From contig QUOL01000001.1 in NCBI GenBank assembly GCA_009761415.1, forward strand, positions 868,001 through 932,000: a stretch of 64,000 nucleotides of DNA. The letters are read 5' to 3'. The position numbers were made by a program, and so were the translations under genes. This stretch comes from Sarcomyxa edulis. Lineage: Eukaryota; Basidiomycota; Agaricomycetes; Agaricales; Mycenaceae. The notes beneath the pieces are model-generated. The model saw nothing but the letters and a program-made list of their open reading frames with translations. It was not told the DNA's origin and did not search any database. Below are positions 36,771 through 45,701 of the stretch, piece after piece (the first letter of the stretch is position 1; every line of letters begins with the position of its first letter).

Positions 36771-37949
36771 ATGTTCCGCTTGGGCTCGCTATGTCGCCAG
36801 TGTCATCGACCGTTCACGATATCTCCAGTATATTCTTCCTTTTTCTCTTCTGTTTGTCACGGTTCTCAGAGCTATCTTCGTTCAATACAGAATGTAACGG
36901 CCGCTCGACAGTTTTCTACCAGCATGGTTCTCCTCGCCCGCATGAAGAACAAAAGCAAGGAGAAGGTCCTCACAAAAAAGGCACTAGCCGCAAAAGCCAG
37001 GAAACGTCTTGCTAAAATACCCAAGAGTGTCTACGAAAAAGAGAAAATGACTCTAAGTGAAGCTATCGCTGTTCTTCGGGTACGTTTACAAACTCGGAGC
37101 TTTCAGAAAGACACAACTAAGATTTACATATAAACAGGCGGTAGAAGTCGCCTCTCCATCCTCCACCTATGAAATCCTGATCAAAACGGCGATGGGGAAC
37201 GGTGTATCTATACCCATGGGCCGAATCAACCTGCCTAGAGAACCCAAAGCAAAGAAAGGCAGTAAGATATTTGTCTTTGCTGAGGGAAGGCAAGCCGATG
37301 AAGCAACCAAGGCCGGGGCATTTGCTGTGGGCGGTGTTGAGATGGTCGAGCAAGTCCGTCTTCAGTTTTGCCTTTCCACTGTGCGAATAGCTAATCATCA
37401 CGCGTCATGGTCCTAGGTTCTTGCCCTTCGACATCAGGCCACCACGATATTATGTACAACTGCTCTCATCCGAGAAATCACCCCTAAATTAGGCCGCATC
37501 TTGGGTCCTCTCGGTCTAATGCCCACTGTACGACGCGGAACCGTGACAGATGACATAGCGGGATATATCGAGCAACTGCATAGCACTACTGAGTGGCGAG
37601 GGGATAAGAATGGAACCATCCGTGCCCCCATTGCCAAAGTGAGGGCAAGCAAACCTTTCACTGATCAAATTTGACCATGACAACTCCTTTCAGCTATCGT
37701 TTCCAGTGGAAGACGTTGTAAAGAATGTCAGATCTTTCTTGGGTTCCGTGAAAAGAGCAACTGGAAATTCGGGGTCGAAAGAGGACAAAGGTCGCAAACA
37801 GAAGGGAGGGAAAAATCAGAAACCAGGTATTCTTGATCGCCGCCTCCACGTCTATCGCAGATCACTCACTTCTGTTGATAGTCAATGCAATCACAAAGGT
37901 CATCCTTAGCTCAGCACAAGGACCTGGGATACGTATATTAGACGTTTAG
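36771..37949 (+). CDS. Mitochondrial large-subunit ribosomal protein uL1
   Basis: This is the mitochondrial form of ribosomal protein L1, which builds the L1 stalk that releases deacylated tRNA. The start gives MFRLGSLCRQCHRPFTISPV and AARQFSTSMVLLARM, an import presequence. A basic linker (KNKSKEKVLTKKALAAKARK) leads to KMTLSEAIAVLRAVEVASPS. The L1 domain follows with INLPREPKAKKGSKIFVFAE and the signature KLGRILGPLGLMPTVRRGTV. After PVEDVVKNVRSFLGSVKRAT comes a basic insert. The last exon, reached after a 50-nt intron, gives NAITKVILSSAQGPGIRILD before the stop. Five exons join in frame. The stop codon is only 72 bases from that of the convergent Rsm22 gene. Confidence 0.9.
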
Positions 37950-38021
37950 GATAGCAATGTGACAGCGTGGATAATGATACAGTGGGTAATAACGAGGGGT
38001 GGTGAATACTGATGCAGAAAA

Positions 38022-40281
38022 CTAGAGACTTCGATCTCTTTTGGCCTCGATATCAAGAGCTCTTTCTTGTCTCTGTTTCGCCTTCCGTTTTTGTATTTCT
38101 TTCGAAAGGCTTTTATAACTATTTCGTTTCGACTCTTCCGGGTCGGATGTTGATCGCTTTCCAATATTGACACCTCGAGTCGCTGTAGTGCCACCTTGAC
38201 GTTTCGCACGAGTTGGTTGGTAGCGTATTTGTGGGGCATTTTTGGGCTCGTGGGGGAACAGATCACCCCAGTTTGACTTTCTCGCATCATAGAAAGGCTG
38301 CTTTCCTTGCGACTTCGGGATGGTGATTCGCATGATTTTTCCTGCAGACGGCAAATCTATATGACCCTCATTTTCATGGAAGAAGAATGAACGACTTACC
38401 TTGGGGTGTACAGCTATCAAGAATGATGTGTCCAGGTTTCTTTTGGGGCGCAACTATAAGACGTGGCCAACTGAATGCTTCCAGCCTCAAAGCAGCTTCT
38501 ACTTGGGAATCAGAAAGTGGTGCCTCGGCGATACTAAGTGACTCCGCGACAGCAGCCATTGATGGTGATTCCTCTTCGTCTGGAAGAGTAGCATCATGCT
38601 CATCGTGAAGCATTAGTTCCTTGACGGGCGTCATGGCCAATGCCTCGCTTTCCATTGCCCATTTACCGACATCGCCAATCCGTCCCACCTTGAGTTCTCC
38701 AGCAACAGGCCTAGGTCCCCTGCGCACTACAACATAGGAGTAACCAATGTCTTCGTGACCAACGCCAGAATGCTTCGTCAGACGAAGGAATTCGGGACGC
38801 TGAAGACGCTGTGAAAACCCGCAGACGAGACGAGTGGACCCTGGATGATGCAAGGGGCACACCCCATCGTGTGGACACTGTTCACAGAGTGTCAGATTAT
38901 AATTGAGTGGAATATTGGCATTAGATCAGCACCGGTGCCACGACGTGAGATCCTCGTATGGGCCATTCTGAGGTTTCGGGATCATCTAATTCCTTTCGAC
39001 CAAGCTTGAGTAAGTATTCTCTAGACTCAGCAATGGCTTCGAATCCAGTCGTCGTGTTGTAATCTATCAAGACCTGGGAAAATGATTAGTGAGGCTTATG
39101 CTGATATCAAAGCGAACCCACTATGAGATTGGCACCACTCGCCCACATCTCCTTGACCATGGCTTTTCGACTTATAGGGGTAGGTAGACTGGTCAAGTTG
39201 AAGGCGGACATGGCGATGGTATCATGGCCCTCCGACCGTGGTATTTCGTCAGTCTCTTTATAGAATTTTTGCCATTTTATGTCCACCCCTCCTAGGTCAA
39301 TGTCTACCGCACTCTGATGAGTGGTGGAAACCGATGAGCCCAGTTAATTGACTCACTACGAAATAGTCGTTTGCCCATTGCAACAAGGCCTTCTCGTTGA
39401 TCGAAGGCGATGTAAGACGTGACGCTCGAATTGGCTATTCGAAGATCGAGTTCAGGGTTTCCGTGATCAGCCTTGCTCGGGCCCGGCTGAAATGTGTAAA
39501 GCGATGCCCTTGGACGACTTCAGCCTACACACACTGGATAGATGACTCAAAAGCTCACCAGATTCCACTTCCAGAGCCTGCTCCCCAATCAAGAACTCTT
39601 CCTGGTTTCCAGTCAGGTCCTAGCCTTTGTTTGATATGACTGAACACAGATGTGATTGCAGAATAATGCGCCGGAAGAGCAACTGAAGCAAAAGCAGTCC
39701 CGTCGCGCCCGAAATGGCGCATTGCTTGATGTCGTGAACGATACTTGGTGTCGTATTTAGTGTCCCAGTCAGGTTCCTCCTTAGAGTCTTCCAGGAAAAG
39801 TCGCTTCGCATCCTCATGTAAACGCGTCTTGTCGCCCTCTATGAATTGTTAAAGTCAGTATCACACAGTCTCAATCTGTGACAATTCTACCTCCTATGAC
39901 GATACCAATTGACTTCTGAAGTTCGGAAGGGACGATGATGGCACCAATCTGTTGGCTGCCAAAGCGTGCAGCGGGCGATTTCCTTTCTTTACGATGATCA
40001 AGATATTCTTCCTCCTCGAGCTCAACACTTTCATCAACGATAAGACTTGCGTCGCCAGTGATAGGAAATGCCTCCAGTTCTCGAGGAGGAGGCCGGGGTT
40101 TCATTGTATGATTTTTGAGTGATATATCGACATCCTGGAGGAGGGCCTGGAGACTAGGATCAAGGTTTAGGCGTGGATTAGGATTGGCAGCATTCACGAC
40201 GGATGAAGACGCGAAGCCTGAGGTGTCGAGAGGGTGCCGCCATGGGACTGCGCGGAGAACAGTACGCGGAACACGCAACAT
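38022..40281 (-). CDS. RSM22: Mitoribosome assembly factor Rsm22 (METTL17 family)
   Basis: This is a methyltransferase-like factor bound to the mitochondrial small ribosomal subunit during assembly and needed for mitochondrial translation. The start (MLRVPRTVLRAVPWRHPLDT) is an import presequence. The methyltransferase fold shows GRVLDWGAGSGSGIW (about 39540-39600), the SAM-loop equivalent. Next comes a four-cysteine segment, LCEQCPHDGVCPLHH then STRLVCGFSQRL, matching the iron-sulfur-binding cysteines reported for METTL17/Rsm22. Downstream are TKHSGVGHEDIGYSYVVVRR and the C-terminal block HIILDSCTPQGKIMRITIPK, SQGKQPFYDARKSNWGDLFP. A basic tail ends the protein. Length is about 640 residues over several exons. 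Whether it still methylates RNA is unsettled for the family. Confidence 0.92.
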
Positions 40282-40557
40282 ACTGCAATTTACCGCAAAT
40301 ATCTAGGATACCCAATGATATGTCAGTGATTTCAATTTCCTTGAATATAGACAGAGAATTCGAGGTCAACAGACAGATTGTTGTATATATCGAAGCCAAG
40401 ACACTCTCTTGTGTAATTGCAACCTTGAACTCCTCAAAGTGAGTCTTGGTGGTCCATCGAAACTTGAAAGCGTCTGAGAAGGAACAAAAATAGGGTCACG
40501 CATGTCACATAACGCAATCACTCTTCTTGAGACTCTCTGAATCTTTCCCCCAAGTTC
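40282..40557. promoter_or_regulatory. Short bidirectional promoter of RSM22 and SAD1
   Basis: Only 276 bases separate the start codons of two divergent genes, Rsm22 (-) and Sad1 (+). Promoter elements for both must overlap in this interval or lie inside the genes. No TATA box at a standard position is obvious for either. Confidence 0.5.
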
Positions 40558-42534
40558 ATGGCTAGAACTCGTTCAAAGACAGCAGCTGGCGAAGATGAAA
40601 GCATACATGTCGACGAGAGACCCGCGAAGAGAGCCAGAGTAGTTCCTGAGGCAAAACGTATCGAAGAAACACCAGCTGTTGCCGCTGAAGATGTAATACA
40701 AGTCGACGCCGATCTAGATGAGGAGGAGGAGGGCGTTGAGCAGGAACCCATGGATGGTTCTCGCGCATCGGACCTATACCTGGACACGGTGAGTACTGCT
40801 TGAAATGATGAGCCACTCTGGAAAACTTATCGTCTCTACAGATCAATCGAGCTGTTCTCGACTTTGACTTCGAGAAAGTTTGCTCCGTTTCTCTCTCAAA
40901 CATCAATATATACGGCTGTCTCGTCTGTGGCAAATACTTCCAAGGTCGGGGACGTAAGTCATATGCTTACGCTCACTCAATACATGAAGATCACCACGTC
41001 TTCATTAATCTTGAAACTACCAAGGTAAATCGCGTCGGCCTTGCCGCAGTAGTCAATCTACTGACTTTCTCGTATAGGTATATGTCCTACCAGACGGTTA
41101 TCCTGTCTCAGATCCATCCCTGGAAGATATCTCATACGTGCTAGCTCCTACTTTTAGTCCGGCTACAATTGCTGTACTGTCAACGCCGGCACACTTAGGG
41201 AAGCCATCTTATGACCTCACTTCGAAACCTTATCTCCCTGGATATGTTGGTCTCAATAACATCAAAAGGAACGACCACATGAATGTCATCATTCACACGC
41301 TCCTTCATATACCCCCTCTGCGCGACTATTTGTTACTCTCCAATTTTCGTGGCAAGGAGCCTGAACTACTGAAGCGTTTCGCCGGACTAGCGAAGAAGAT
41401 ATGGAATCCACGTTTATTCAAGAGCCAAGTCAGCCCGCACGAGTTTTTGCAAGAAGTCAACAGAGCCAGTAGTGGAAAGTTCAGGCTGGAACAGCAGGGT
41501 GATCCAGTCGAGTTTCTGGGTTGGTTACTGAATCGACTTCACATGGACATGGGTGGGACCAAGAAAAGAAATTCCAGTGCGTAAGTCCCGCCTCCATCGC
41601 TGTGATTGAAGAAATTGAACCCTGTATAGGTATCATTTTTTCTACTTTTCAAGGAGAGCTCCGACTACAAACCCAACAGGTTCTTGTTCGTCCTGATGCC
41701 GGGGAAAATGACAAGCCTCGTTTTGATATTGATCGCGGTGTGTGTGTATCACAACGACGCCCTTCAATGTTCTTATGTTCCCATACAGACATCAAAACCA
41801 CTGTATCTCCGTTCCTTTTCCTCGCGGTAGAACTCCCACCGCCGCCTTTATTCCAGGATTCAGTGGAAAAAAACATCATCCCCCAAGTCACTATCCATTC
41901 AATACTGGCTAAATATGATGGGAACACAACCCAAGTAAGATTATAATTATTCTTGAATTACGCAAACCTCGGGTTTTAACCGGCAATGTCGACTAGGAAT
42001 CAGTGGGGCAGCTGCGACGTTTCAAGTGCCAACGACTCCCGCAGTACATCATTCTACACTTCAAAAGGTTCACCAAGAACGCGTTCGTGGAAGAAAAAAA
42101 TCCCACCATTGTCACATTTCCCTTGCGAGGGCTTGACTTCCGTGAATGTAGGTCGTTTTTCGAAATCATACGAGAGCGTCTATTTTAATAAACACGATAT
42201 CGAAAGATCTGGATGCACCCCCTTCGCATCCGTCCACCGTGTACGACCTGATCGCAAACGTTACCCATGAATCAGTGGCGGGCACAACGCGAGACAAAGA
42301 AAACACCGTCTGGAAGGCTCATCTCCGAGCTGCCGGCGGGGGTGGGGAGAACGAAAAATGGTTTTTGATCCAAGATCTTATCGTCGAGGAAGCCAGAAAA
42401 GAGATGATATTTCTGGGAGAAACGGTCTTGCAGGCAAGTTCCAGCTATACGAACCAAAAAGCACGTCAGTGTAATCTAACGTTTTTACCTAGATATGGGA
42501 ACGCAGGAGTACAGATGCTAACACTGCCCATTGA
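40558..42534 (+). CDS. SAD1: Tri-snRNP protein Sad1/USP39 (inactive ubiquitin-protease fold)
   Basis: This is a splicing factor of the U4/U6.U5 tri-snRNP, made of a UBP-type zinc finger plus a dead ubiquitin-protease domain. The N-terminus is basic/acidic (RPAKRARVVPEAKRIEE). The zinc finger shows CSVSLSNINIYGCLVCGKYF, GRGRKSYAYAHSIHEDHHVF. The protease-like domain begins with PGYVGLNNIKRNDHMNVIIH, where the catalytic Cys box of real proteases is replaced, as is normal for Sad1. Later blocks are GDPVEFLGWLLNRLHMDM, RRFKCQRLPQYIILHFKRF and the final ETVLQIWERRSTDA. The last intron (42434-42492) starts with GC instead of GT. Splicing it restores the typical VLQIWERR end and a stop at 42532-42534. 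Confidence 0.92.
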
Positions 42535-42678
42535 TGATTGTGCATCGTCTGACAATTGAACTGTCCAATTATACGGCACATTTGATGTTTTTTTCTCCGC
42601 TAGGAGTGTAGTTCCTCGAATCAACATTCTAAGAATATGTCAGGAGCCTGAAAATCTGCAAGTCTGGCTACATATACA

Positions 42679-42702
42679 TATCGAGCTTGCTATCGAGCTT
42701 GC
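42679..42702. repeat. Two-copy 12-bp direct repeat
   Basis: The unit TATCGAGCTTGC occurs twice without a gap (42679-42690 and 42691-42702) just beyond the stop codon of the small minus-strand gene that follows. It is probably replication slippage in a 3' UTR. Confidence 0.6.
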
Positions 42703-43043
42703 TATTTTTCGTTTGAGCTTGAGTTCGGCGCGGCGGTGGGTGTTTCTTGCTGGGACACTTGTACAGAAGATTCCTTCCTTTCTGCTTCGAGTTTGGCACG
42801 CCTTGATAGTGGCATCAATAAGTATCGATGTTATGAATCATGCGTGCGAAGAAACCCAACTTACTCGCGAGACTCGCGATCTTTGCTCCTCTCGACCAGA
42901 GGTTGTACGATGTAAGCACCCGAAGCAATACCTAGACCGAAGACCGACTGCTTAGCTGTAAATCCTCAGACGATGAGATGCCTGTTATCACCTAGGAGAG
43001 ATGCAAAGAGAATTCCTGTCATTCTCGAGCTCGGTCGACTCAT
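42702..43043 (-). CDS. Small single-helix membrane protein, about 80 residues, unknown
   Basis: Three exons deduced by hand (42992-43043, then from 42955, then to the TAG at 42702-42704) encode about 80 residues. The N-terminus MSRPSSRMTGILFASLLA runs into KQSVFGLGIASGAYIVQPLV, one membrane helix. A highly charged region follows (ERSKDRESRERAKLEAERKE), then a Gln/Ser/Thr-rich tail. The second donor overlaps an in-frame TAA (GAGTAAGT), so without splicing the protein would end after RESRE at 48 residues. Size, helix and charge pattern are like small subunits or assembly factors of the inner mitochondrial membrane, but I recognise no family. It converges on SAD1 with about 170 bases between stops. 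Confidence 0.5.
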
Positions 43044-43361
43044 CGTTACTACGACAGTTCAACTTCAACTTGGGCAACACGATGAACTCGGAAGAGTGCG
43101 AAGTGAAAGATGGAGACAAATCTGCGCACACAGCGTGTTTTCAAGGTCCGCGGCACTCTTACCAAAACGGTTTCGTCCGAAACTTGTCCGGAACAGTAGA
43201 TTGTCATTGAAGTAAAAATTTCCCAATGATAAGTATGAAGTCCTTCATATATTCTCCCCTGAGCTCCCCTGGTGTCGATCTGATCCACTCATCTCGTCGT
43301 CAAACTTTGATTCCAAGAGTCTGGCAAATTCAAATCAGTTTGGTGCTCCTGGCAGGTACGA

Positions 43362-43748
43362 TTATACAGCAGGTACCTCGCAAGCTTGCTTCGCAGCGGC
43401 TTCCTTTGCTGCGGCCTTTGTGGAGCTAGTCCCAGTACCTTTGACTTCTCCTGAGACTTGAGAGACAAGCGGGAGATCAGTAGGCACGCGAATAATAGAC
43501 AGGCCTGTCAACGTACTCTTGCATGACACGGTATGTTCGACGTTGTGGGCAGGACCCGAGCTTGACTCTAAGTAACTCAGGAGGTGGTCCTGGCCTTGTT
43601 TCTGAAGATCTAGTCCAAGAACTTGTCAATGGCAGTAACGAGGACGCGTCCGCCCCTGCTCACAGTTGTTTAATCCAGTAGTATATTCTGAACGGCAAGT
43701 CAGTCACGAAAAGGGCTATGATGAGGGAAATGAGAACGCACTGCCCAT
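43362..43748 (-). CDS. Mini double-stranded-RNA-binding-domain protein, copy A
   Basis: Four exons deduced by hand encode about 70 residues, almost nothing but one dsRBD. Exon 1 is only seven bases (43742-43748, ATGGGCA). The next exons give YTTGLNNYLQKQG, SYLESSSGPAHNVEHTVSC and KISGEVKGTGTSSTKAAAKE followed by AAAKQACEVPAV. Helix 1 (LNNYLQ), the GPxH loop and the C-terminal Ala-rich helix with spaced Lys are the classic dsRNA-contacting parts, and all are present. Introns at phase 1 split the third codon, the Tyr of NNY and the Ile after SCK. Two of these positions recur in copy B, and the first also in copy C. No catalytic domain, signal peptide or membrane helix is present. The likely role is binding dsRNA; anything beyond that is inference. 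Confidence 0.72.
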
Positions 43749-44364
43749 GTTGAAAGATACAATGGAGTGTAGATGTTGTTGGACTAGAACTATTCGACTC
43801 TCCTTAAGTACCTCGACTGTCATTTAACAAGATACCGTCCAAATGAGCCACTCTCCACCGCAGATAAGTCCTTGGGGTTCCAGTGCAAGCCTAGAGTCAG
43901 GTTCACTCACCGGTCGCCATAAAATGGGGCGATATCTGCGTTCGTAAAGGTCCAGTCAGTGGCCTGAGTGCAATAGAGAGATCTATCTCCACCACCCAAT
44001 GTGTCGGATGACTTTGACGGTGCCGTGTTTTACGGGAGAATATACTTCGCTCGAGACATTTCGCAGATATCTAGATCAGATAAATCAATAGTAGTTCCGC
44101 CCAGGGAAGATCGGCGGTTTACCGATGCGTCAAGGTCTCAAGAGATGCGTCGTCGTACAGACTTCAACACGCGCAGAGATGACAGTCTTCTGATTCCTGC
44201 AAGATAGGCGACGCATCAGCGGATGTTTGGCATGTCTTTGAAATATAGTGACTGTCGGATACCCTCTAATCAAATTTCAAGAAAATGCTGCCCATTGGCA
44301 AAAATCCAGCTCTGGCAAACGAGACACGACCTCGACCGGGATGATGCAGATGACATGAAGAAGT
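43749..44364. other. Intergenic spacer in the small-gene region
   Basis: This is upstream of dsRBD copy A and downstream of the unknown gene at 44365. No frame with motif or splice support is seen. Confidence 0.4.
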
Positions 44365-44859
44365 TTACACATCGGTTTTCATCTTGTATACCAGCAATCT
44401 ACAGCTGCAGCCGAAAGTCACAGTGGACTGGGAAATACCGTTGACGGCATCAGACACGCATTGTAGCGAAGTGTAGAGCGCCACTTCGAGCGATTCTATA
44501 TCCACGTTGCTAACGACGGGCGGCATAACGAGACCGTACGCGGTCAATTTTCCAACGGGTATGTGTATTGTGATGACCTAAGAGTGTACGGATGACGGTA
44601 GAATAGAAAGGGACAGAACATTCGCGGACAAAGAGCTCACCTGGGGTGGGAGCGTAATCTGGTTTCTTAGAAACGAGGCGCCCATATCGATGTCGGAGCT
44701 CAGCTGGATATGACAGTTGGTACTGATTTCGACCCTCTCGGCGTCTCCACTTGCCCGCAAGAGGACAGAAAATAGCAGCGCCAACATCACCAGCGCTGCA
44801 AGGGGGATCTCCATCAGAGAACAAGACACCCCGGGATTGATTATTTGTTCGGCGACCAT
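44365..44859 (-). CDS. Unknown two-exon protein with one membrane helix
   Basis: I do not recognise this protein. Exon 1 (44641-44859) starts MVAEQIINPGVSCSLMEIPL and continues into a hydrophobic helix (LAALVMLALLFSVLLRA). It then reads VEISTNCHIQLSSDIDMGAS before a donor at CAG/GTGAGC. A 63-nt intron ends in TTAG, and exon 2 (44365-44577) continues in phase with VITIHIPVGKLTAYGLVMPP, VVSNVDIESLEVALYTSLQC and TVTFGCSCRLLVYKMKTDV. Open frames on both sides of consensus splice sites in matching phase support a real gene of about 143 residues. It lies between dsRBD copies A and B on the same strand. A longer N-terminus from an in-frame codon near 44910 is possible. Confidence 0.42.
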
Positions 44860-45247
44860 CTTGCAACTGTGGCCAATCACTGCAGAATGAATCGATGTTC
44901 TACAATGCAAAACGGTCGAATCAGATAATTGCTGATGGGGATCAGAGACGTCCTATGGGTCTGCGGACGGAGAGCTTGCAGTCGGTCCGGAAACCGGCGT
45001 CCAGTCACCTAGACCAGCTAGCATCACGCCCAGGACGTCGTGCTAGAACAAGGAAACATGGTCGGTGACTGCTGCGACTGACAAGGATAGCAACGGCGTA
45101 ATGGGGAACCTTAGAAGAGAACGCACCTGGACAAGAGCTAACCTTCTTAGACTAGTGTCTGAGATACAGCACAGCGCCAAAGACAGTTAAAAATGAAACC
45201 GACGTAACAGCATAAATTTATCAAGCGGTAGGGAACATGCGACACGG
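44860..45247. other. Intergenic spacer in the small-gene region
   Basis: This lies between the unknown gene and dsRBD copy B. Nothing codable or repetitive is visible. Confidence 0.4.
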
Positions 45248-45701
45248 TCAAGTGGATTCTTCTTCAGTCAACACCTTCAAAGCAGCAGCAGCAGCTTGAT
45301 TCCTAGCTATGTGCTTGTGCGTTCCCTGTTATCAAGATTTCTTTCAGCTTTCTTAGCTCTCTTGACAACAAGTCAAGCTTACTGTCCCTACCCCACGTTC
45401 TACTCCTGATACTGCACGGAAAATGAGTAGTCAATTACAGGAGTCATTGTCATGAAAACCACTTACTTTTACATACGCACTTCCATTCGGGAGCATGCTT
45501 TGGCCCAGACGTCGTATCGACCCAGGTAAGACTAGTCAATTGATTACGGCTCTGAAGATCTTGAAAGGCCAAAGTCAGGTCAATCGCGACAGAACTACCG
45601 CTATGATATACTGACAGTTGTTGAGAGCGACAGTTCCTTGTTCTAAAGTCGTGAGATTAGCTAGGTAAATAGCACAAATGTCTAGACATACCGTTAGGCA
45701 T
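45248..45701 (-). CDS. Mini double-stranded-RNA-binding-domain protein, copy B
   Basis: Five exons deduced by hand encode about 78 residues that are essentially one dsRBD. The start is MPN plus a split Glu codon. The protein then reads QGTVALNNYLQSRNQ, SLTWVDTTSGPKHAPEWKC, VCKISGVERGVGTGTHKH and IARNQAAAAALKVLTEEEST. Helix 1, the GPKH loop, the W/C strand and the terminal Ala-rich helix are all visible. The usual Lys pair at the start of the last helix is replaced by His/Arg, so RNA affinity may be lower. Introns fall after the third codon (phase 1), within the Tyr of NNY (phase 1) and in the Ile after VCK (phase 1), as in copy A. An extra intron lies before GTHKH. Stop TGA is at 45248-45250. 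Confidence 0.75.

Noticed and set aside
40558..42534. Active deubiquitinase
   Set aside because: The Cys box of working ubiquitin proteases is replaced by GLNNIKRNDHMN, as is normal for Sad1/USP39, so it is annotated as a splicing factor.
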